Assembly (NCBI GenBank): GCA_963643925.1
Contig: CAVINS010000072.1
Location: forward strand, 1-12,574
Reading direction: 5' to 3'
Source: Phocaeicola_A sp963643925
Lineage (GTDB): Bacteria > Bacteroidota > Bacteroidia > Bacteroidales > Bacteroidaceae
Length of the DNA stretch: 12,574 nt
The notes beneath the pieces are model-generated. The model did not search any database. It was not told the DNA's origin and was given only the letters and a program-made list of their open reading frames with translations. Numbering within the stretch: the stretch's first letter is position 1; each line of letters begins with the position of its first letter. This document shows positions 8,051-12,574 of this stretch, one piece after another. A program made the translations under genes and the position numbers.

Positions 8051-9521
8051 TTGGGCTGATTTTCTTAGCTGTGACAGGGGATTGCTTATAGCCCCTGCAG
8101 GACATGGTAAAACTACTGCTATTGCAGATTGTCTTTTACAATGTCCAAAAGAATCATGCGTATTGGTCCTTACACATACACATGCAGGAATTGCGTCATT
8201 GCTCAATAAATTCCGAAGTAAAAATATCCCATCAAAGTGTTATAAAATAGAGACAATTACTGGATTTGCTCAACGCTATGTCTTGAACTTTTATGGTAAA
8301 TCCGAACTGCCGAACGAGGAGGATAAACACTATTTCTATAAAGTTGTTACAAAATGCATTTCACTCTTAGAGCATAAGGTGATACAGTCCATTGTTATGT
8401 CATCCTATAACAGGGTATTTGTAGACGAATATCAGGATTGTACCAAGGAGCAACATTTAATGATTATGTCCTTGGCAAAGAACCTGCCGCTTCATTTATT
8501 CGGAGACCCAATGCAAGGAATTTTCTCTTTTGATAACATGCAACTTGTAGATCTTGAGAAGGACTTGAAAAATTTTCGGCGTTTTAATACATTGAATTAT
8601 CCATGGCGCTGGGATAAAACTAATCCTGAACTAGGAAAATTTATCTTGGATACTAGAAGAAAGTTGGAAACAATAGAACCTGTTGATTTAACGAATCATC
8701 AAGTCCATGGCCTATTTACTAAGATTTACACGACTGATGAAGAAGGGTATCGCTTTCTTGTCAGTCAAATTAGACAAACAAACAGTGACAGTATGCTTAT
8801 AATTTGTCCGTCATATAGAGAGAATGGTAAATACGGCAACGTCCGCCTAAGAGGTGATTTGAATGATAGAATTAAATTAAAACAACGTATTGATTTCACC
8901 CATACCTTTACGATTATTGATGCTATTGACAGTGCTAATTATTACACATACGCAAGAAAAATTGATGAGTTCATTGCTAAAAGCAAAGATAAAAGGATCA
9001 AGAGGATATCATGGCTCTATGATATATTGATAGGCCTTCATTTAAGTAAAACTGAGATTAATAAGTGGATTCACAGGGAGGGAGATAGGTTTATCAAGAG
9101 GAAAAAAGAATATGCATGTCATTATTCTAAATTGACAGAATTGTTCGATATATACAAGTCTGCTCCTTCCACAAAGACGCTAAAGCCACTTATCATTTAC
9201 ATTCATGGCTTGTCAGGCGTAAAATGTTATCATGGTGAGTTCTATAGGACAATACTACATTGTATGGACTCAGCAATATTAAATAACTCCTCAGTCTATG
9301 ATTCGATGAAATCTACTAAGGATAAGCTACGGCATCAAGGAAGAAAAATTAAGGGGAAATGTATCGGAACGACACTTTTAACCAAAGGTTTGGAATTTGA
9401 TACAGTTGTTATCTGGGAAGCTCATAAATTTGAAGATGCAAAAAACTTTTATGTGGCAATTTCTCGAGCATGTAGCAAACTCATCATTCTTTCGATGGAA
9501 CCACAAATACGATTTAATTAG
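8043..9521 (+). CDS. UvrD/Rep-type superfamily 1A helicase (GajB-like)
   Basis: This is a compact 492-residue superfamily 1A DNA helicase, the likely partner of the OLD nuclease encoded just upstream. In Gabija the UvrD-like GajB associates with GajA and is needed for defence. Visible helicase motifs, in order: Walker A APAGHGKTT (17-25, Lys23), motif II VDEYQD (Asp128 to Asp132), motif III FGDPMQG (Gly154 to Gln158), motif IV YPWRW (Arg189), motif V GTTLLTKGLEFD (442-453) and motif VI YVAISRA (Arg475). All catalytic motifs are present, so the enzyme looks intact. The protein is about the usual length for GajB and much shorter than housekeeping UvrD or Rep (around 700 residues), so the accessory subdomains are reduced. 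The region from about 240 to 430 has no motif I recognise. GC is about 33% in 8881-9120 by hand count. The ATG overlaps the preceding gene by 8 bases. The stop lies five bases before the next gene. Confidence 0.85.
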   Translation: MIDWADFLSCDRGLLIAPAGHGKTTAIADCLLQCPKESCVLVLTHTHAGIASLLNKFRSKNIPSKCYKIETITGFAQRYVLNFYGKSELPNEEDKHYFYKVVTKCISLLEHKVIQSIVMSSYNRVFVDEYQDCTKEQHLMIMSLAKNLPLHLFGDPMQGIFSFDNMQLVDLEKDLKNFRRFNTLNYPWRWDKTNPELGKFILDTRRKLETIEPVDLTNHQVHGLFTKIYTTDEEGYRFLVSQIRQTNSDSMLIICPSYRENGKYGNVRLRGDLNDRIKLKQRIDFTHTFTIIDAIDSANYYTYARKIDEFIAKSKDKRIKRISWLYDILIGLHLSKTEINKWIHREGDRFIKRKKEYACHYSKLTELFDIYKSAPSTKTLKPLIIYIHGLSGVKCYHGEFYRTILHCMDSAILNNSSVYDSMKSTKDKLRHQGRKIKGKCIGTTLLTKGLEFDTVVIWEAHKFEDAKNFYVAISRACSKLIILSMEPQIRFN

Positions 9522-9526
9522 AAAGC

Positions 9527-11365
9527 ATGAACCTATCACATCACTTCATATTGCTTGATGGCAAGGCCAAGACGTTGCAAATCGACTCAATCGAACGGAT
9601 TGGGTCGAATGCTTTTCGGGTGCACTTTAAGAATAACCCCAAGTCATATACTTATGGAACTGATAAGGTGGTGTGGTTAAGCAATCCAGAATGGGTAGAT
9701 ATTGCCAACAGCAAGGTTTATATCGACGGCACGAAAAAGCTGGACATCCGTGAGATGTGGAGGTTTGTTTATGGCGAAAAGACGTATTTCCGAGTTGTCC
9801 ATACAAATGGCTATGTGGAAGACGATACTACTGGAAGAGTACGTATTGCAACATCATGCCTAAGTGAGGAACGGGCTAAAGACACCTTTATATATATGAA
9901 GGACGTGGCCACTATCAATCCGCTTCGTAAAGAAGAGACAGGTAGCGGCTTGTTGGCAGGACTATATGATAAGGTGAATTTCATTGACGAGAGTACGGCT
10001 GCGGCTTGCTATCTCAACCCGGACAAACATAAGCTACGCAAGCTGAACCATGTCGACTTGATTTATCCGTTTGGATGCAATGCCAGCCAAAAGAAAGCGG
10101 TAGCCTCAGCCTTTGAGCATCAGTTGAGCGTGATACAGGGACCTCCGGGGACGGGTAAGACGCAAACAATACTCAACATTATTGCCAATATCGTGCGACA
10201 AGGCAAGACGGTGATGGTGGTGTCGAACAACAACTCTGCAACCACTAATGTGCAAGAGAAGTTGGAGAAGTACGGATTCTCGTTCATTGTTGCAGCTCTT
10301 GGCAGCAAAGAAAACAAAGAGGCGTTCGTTGCCAATCAGCCTGTTGTCCCTACTGAATGCAAAGACTGGAGCATATCTCTTGCAGATAGCCTTCGCATAA
10401 AACGTGATCTGCACACCACGCTGCAGCAACTCGACAAAGTGTTTGCTCTCCAAAACGAGAAAGCAGAATTGCTCCATGAGCAGCAAGCCATTGCATTGGA
10501 GTGGAAACACTTCTGTATGGACAATGGGGTAAGTGAGGATATGGAGTTGTCAAACCATGCTAACTCAGAGCGCATCATCTCGCTTTGGCTTGAATACCAA
10601 GCAATGAACGGTGGTGAACGACCCGAACCTACAAATTGGTTTGCAAAGATATGGCAATGCCTGAAATGGATGTGGATGAAGTGGAACTGTCGGCATCTCT
10701 TGCATGTTGAGAGTGAGTTTAACCGCACAGACCTTACTCCGCTCATCCATGAGTTGCAGATGCTTTATTATCTAAACCGCCAACACGAGATAGAAGAACG
10801 TATCGAAACAATTAAGCGTGAACTTGCCAACTATGATGCTAAAGGTTTGACAAACACATTGACCGAATTGTCTATGAGCTTGTTCAAGTCTTCATTGGCT
10901 GACCATTACGGAAAGTATAAGCGCATAGCATTTGCTGATGTAAAGGAGTTGGGCTGGCATGGAGATGTCTTGATGGAGCAATATCCTGTAGTGCTCAGTA
11001 CAACATTCTCCGCACGTTCATGTCTGTTCACCGACAAACCATACGACTATATAATCATGGATGAGGCTTCGCAAGTGTCGATAGAGACGGGAACCTTGGC
11101 TCTGACTTGTGCATACAATGCAGTGATTGTAGGTGACACATTGCAGTTGCCGAATGTAGTGACAGATGAGGACAAACAGAAACTGGATGTCATCATGAAG
11201 CAATACAAGATTACAGAAGGTTACGATTGTGCAAAGAACAGTTTTCTCCAATCTGTACTTGATGTGTTGAAGAACGTGCCGGAGACACTACTGCGCGAAC
11301 ACTATCGTTGTCATCCTCGTATCATCAACTTCTGTAACCAGAAGTTTTACGGTGAAGTGTTATGA
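9527..11365 (+). CDS. N-terminal fragment of a broken superfamily 1B (Upf1/DNA2-like) helicase
   Basis: The 612-residue reading frame encodes the first part of an AAA_11/AAA_12-type superfamily 1B helicase. An N-terminal region (1 to about 175) precedes a Q-motif-like segment FGCNASQKKAV, Walker A QGPPGTGKT (Lys211, Thr212), a charged helical insertion at about 290-440, Walker B IIMDEASQ (Asp512, Glu513), motif III VGDTLQLP (536-542) and the segment EHYRCHPRIINF (Arg594). It stops directly after FYGEVL, where relatives continue through a linker to motifs IV-VI. Those later motifs are present in the next frame (see 11352-12104), so this frame ends by a frameshift and not at a natural C-terminus. 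It starts five bases after the UvrD-like gene and is about 48% GC in 10081-10320, unlike the 33% of the preceding gene. On its own it would lack the arginine-bearing motif VI and could not be a working helicase. Confidence 0.8.
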   Translation: MNLSHHFILLDGKAKTLQIDSIERIGSNAFRVHFKNNPKSYTYGTDKVVWLSNPEWVDIANSKVYIDGTKKLDIREMWRFVYGEKTYFRVVHTNGYVEDDTTGRVRIATSCLSEERAKDTFIYMKDVATINPLRKEETGSGLLAGLYDKVNFIDESTAAACYLNPDKHKLRKLNHVDLIYPFGCNASQKKAVASAFEHQLSVIQGPPGTGKTQTILNIIANIVRQGKTVMVVSNNNSATTNVQEKLEKYGFSFIVAALGSKENKEAFVANQPVVPTECKDWSISLADSLRIKRDLHTTLQQLDKVFALQNEKAELLHEQQAIALEWKHFCMDNGVSEDMELSNHANSERIISLWLEYQAMNGGERPEPTNWFAKIWQCLKWMWMKWNCRHLLHVESEFNRTDLTPLIHELQMLYYLNRQHEIEERIETIKRELANYDAKGLTNTLTELSMSLFKSSLADHYGKYKRIAFADVKELGWHGDVLMEQYPVVLSTTFSARSCLFTDKPYDYIIMDEASQVSIETGTLALTCAYNAVIVGDTLQLPNVVTDEDKQKLDVIMKQYKITEGYDCAKNSFLQSVLDVLKNVPETLLREHYRCHPRIINFCNQKFYGEVL

Positions 11366-12104
11366 AAGCATTGGCGTGGTTACTCCTTACAATAATCAGG
11401 TTGAGGCTTTCCATAGAGAGTTGCCTGATGTAGAGACGGCAACCATTCATAAATATCAAGGTCGTGAGAAAGATGCTATCATATTCAGTGTAGTGGACAA
11501 TCAAATCTCCGACTTCGCCGATGATGCCAATATGCTGAACGTTGCTGTATCAAGAGCCAAGAAGAAATTCTGCTTAGTGGTAACAGGTAATGAACAGGAG
11601 AAGAATGGCAACATCACAGACCTGCTCGACTACATTGCCTACAACAACTGTACCGTGACGGAAAGCAAGTTGGCTTCTATCTTTGATTATCTCTATGCAC
11701 AATACACAGAGCAGCGTATGGCATTCCTCGAAAGTCATACGAATATTTCTGAATATGCCTCAGAGAACTTGACGTATGCATTGCTGTGCGACGTACTATC
11801 ATCAGAGAACAGGTATAACTGCCTCGAAGTGCTTTGTCACGTACCGTTGCGGCAAGTAATAAAGGATACGTCGCTCATGTCGGAAGAAGAGCTAAAATAT
11901 GCCGGCAACTACAGTACACATCTAGATTTTCTTATTATCAATAGAGTGAGTAAACTGCCTGTCCTTGCTGTTGAAACGGATGGTTATTCGTTCCATAATG
12001 ATGAAACTGTGCAACACCAGCGTGACTTGATGAAAAACCACATTCTGTCAAGTTATGGTCTGCCTCTATTGCGACTGTCAACAAAAGGTAGTGGTGACGC
12101 GTGA
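11352..12104 (+). CDS. C-terminal fragment of the same helicase, with restriction-endonuclease-like domain
   Basis: This frame, shifted by one relative to the previous fragment, holds the rest of the helicase. It contains motif IV IGVVTPYNNQ (7-16), motif V TIHKYQGREKD (31-41) and motif VI LNVAVSRAKKK (62-72, Arg68). A linker follows, then a DUF2726/Vsr-like nuclease-fold domain at about 165-250 with HLDFLI (Asp192), ETDG (Glu208, Asp210) and QRDLMKN (Lys228), which fit a PD-(D/E)XK-type catalytic set. The only possible start for the open frame is a GTG at 11352 inside the end of the upstream fragment, with no convincing ribosome binding site; I doubt it is a true start. Its TGA at 12102-12104 looks premature, because a third frame continues with plausible C-terminal helicase sequence to 12147. 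Read it as part of a pseudogene unless ribosomal frameshifting or a sequencing error is shown. Confidence 0.72.
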   Translation: MKCYESIGVVTPYNNQVEAFHRELPDVETATIHKYQGREKDAIIFSVVDNQISDFADDANMLNVAVSRAKKKFCLVVTGNEQEKNGNITDLLDYIAYNNCTVTESKLASIFDYLYAQYTEQRMAFLESHTNISEYASENLTYALLCDVLSSENRYNCLEVLCHVPLRQVIKDTSLMSEEELKYAGNYSTHLDFLIINRVSKLPVLAVETDGYSFHNDETVQHQRDLMKNHILSSYGLPLLRLSTKGSGDA

Positions 12105-12143
12105 AAAAGTAATTGCAATGTTAAAGCCAACTGGTTTAGGAAC

Positions 12144-12574
12144 ATGAACGATATCAAAGATAATGAACTTAACGTGCGCAGCATCGTCACCGCCGACGCA
12201 CCATACGCCGGCAACGTGATGCGTATTCCGCAGGAGATACAGCAAAAGGCGCGGCAATTGTGTTGGAAGTACAACATGACTGACCCGTCGGACGGGGAAG
12301 CGCAGGCAGCTATACTCAAGGAGTTGCTGGGTACTTGGAGCGAGAACGTGGCCATCATGCCGCACGTTCATTTCGACTATGGCATCAACACGCACTTTGC
12401 TGGCGGACATTTCACGTTTGTCAACTTCGACTGTGTGTTCCTCGATACGTCACCAATATATATAGGTGAGGATGTGTTTATTGGTCCGAAGTGCGTGCTG
12501 GCTTGCGCCGGACATCCCATCAACTCGGAACAGCGACGCACGGAAGCGCTTACACAAAGTAAGCCTATCCATAT
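12144..12574 (+). CDS. Maltose/galactoside-type sugar O-acetyltransferase, N-terminal part (3' end outside window)
   Basis: The frame is open from ATG 12144 to the window edge, giving 143 residues of a hexapeptide-repeat acetyltransferase of the LacA/Maa family. These enzymes move an acetyl group from acetyl-CoA to a sugar hydroxyl in the cytoplasm. The N-terminal helical cap contains MTDPSDGEAQAAILKELLG, and the left-handed beta-helix region begins at about residue 75 with HFDYGINTHFAGG, NFDCVFLD and IYIGEDVFIGPKCVL. The catalytic histidine is expected at His124 in CAGHPI. The remaining coils and C-terminus lie outside the window. The ATG overlaps the reconstructed helicase stop by four bases (ATGA), so the two genes were probably translationally coupled. 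Nothing in the known enzymology links it to phage defence; it may be a flanking host gene that marks the island edge. The sugar substrate cannot be told from sequence. Confidence 0.85.
   Translation, partial: MNDIKDNELNVRSIVTADAPYAGNVMRIPQEIQQKARQLCWKYNMTDPSDGEAQAAILKELLGTWSENVAIMPHVHFDYGINTHFAGGHFTFVNFDCVFLDTSPIYIGEDVFIGPKCVLACAGHPINSEQRRTEALTQSKPIH

Larger units (their letters stand above)
9527..12147 (+). pseudogene. Reconstructed extent of the disrupted helicase-nuclease gene
   Basis: The two fragments above plus a short tail form one ancestral gene now spread over all three forward frames. Break one lies at about 11354-11366: the upstream frame ends FYGEVL and the next frame resumes at SIGVVTPY, so the linker between the YRxHP segment and motif IV is missing. 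From family layout I estimate some 50-80 residues lost. Break two lies at about 12096-12101: dropping one base there turns GSGDA-stop into GSGEREKVIAMLKPTGLGT, ending with TGA at 12145-12147. That ancestral stop overlaps the ATG of the next gene as ATGA, which supports the reconstruction. Two independent lesions suggest decay of the gene rather than one sequencing error. Confidence 0.7.

Noticed and set aside
11352..11354. GTG at 11352 as a genuine start of a separate 250-residue protein
   Set aside because: No ribosome binding site, overlap with the preceding fragment, and a start in the middle of a helicase core; a frameshifted remnant explains it better.

Overview
The window reads as a Bacteroidales-type defence island (Bacteroides/Prevotella-like). 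Genes are packed on one strand, start codons are preceded by A-rich stretches rather than strong Shine-Dalgarno sequences, overall composition is moderately AT-rich, and the protein sequences resemble Bacteroidetes members of their families. This assignment is from general impression; no search was possible.

Layout, all on the + strand. (1) 1-6331 is the 3' half of a BREX type 1 phage-defence operon in canonical order: the C-terminal part of the pglX methyltransferase (its start lies before the window), pglZ (alkaline-phosphatase-fold protein) and brxL (AAA+ ATPase). brxA, brxB, brxC and the catalytic half of pglX should lie just upstream. The BrxL looks unusual: after a normal N-terminal half and AAA+ core, the expected Lon-like C-terminus is replaced by a linker and a domain resembling the eukaryotic MITD1 C-terminal (phospholipase-D-like) domain. 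(2) 6353-9521 holds an OLD-family ATPase/TOPRIM nuclease overlapping a UvrD/Rep-type helicase, a Gabija-like (GajA/GajB) pair. It is clearly more AT-rich than the genes on both sides and looks like an independently acquired module set into the same transcription unit. (3) 9527-12147 is a superfamily 1B (Upf1/DNA2-like) helicase with a C-terminal restriction-endonuclease-like domain. It is broken: an internal deletion around 11354-11366 shifts the frame, and a probable one-base insertion near 12096-12101 cuts off the last residues. (4) 12144 to the window end is the start of a maltose/galactoside-type O-acetyltransferase, whose ATG overlaps the ancestral stop of the helicase.

How they work together: BREX uses PglX to mark host DNA and the remaining proteins to block phage DNA replication. 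The Gabija-like pair would add a nuclease/helicase response to phage. The downstream helicase-nuclease may have been a third DNA-acting defence factor that is now decaying. All gaps between genes are 38 bp or less, so no stretch over 300 bases lacks a gene. I saw no promoter, terminator, tRNA, CRISPR array or insertion sequence; transcription presumably starts upstream of the window.
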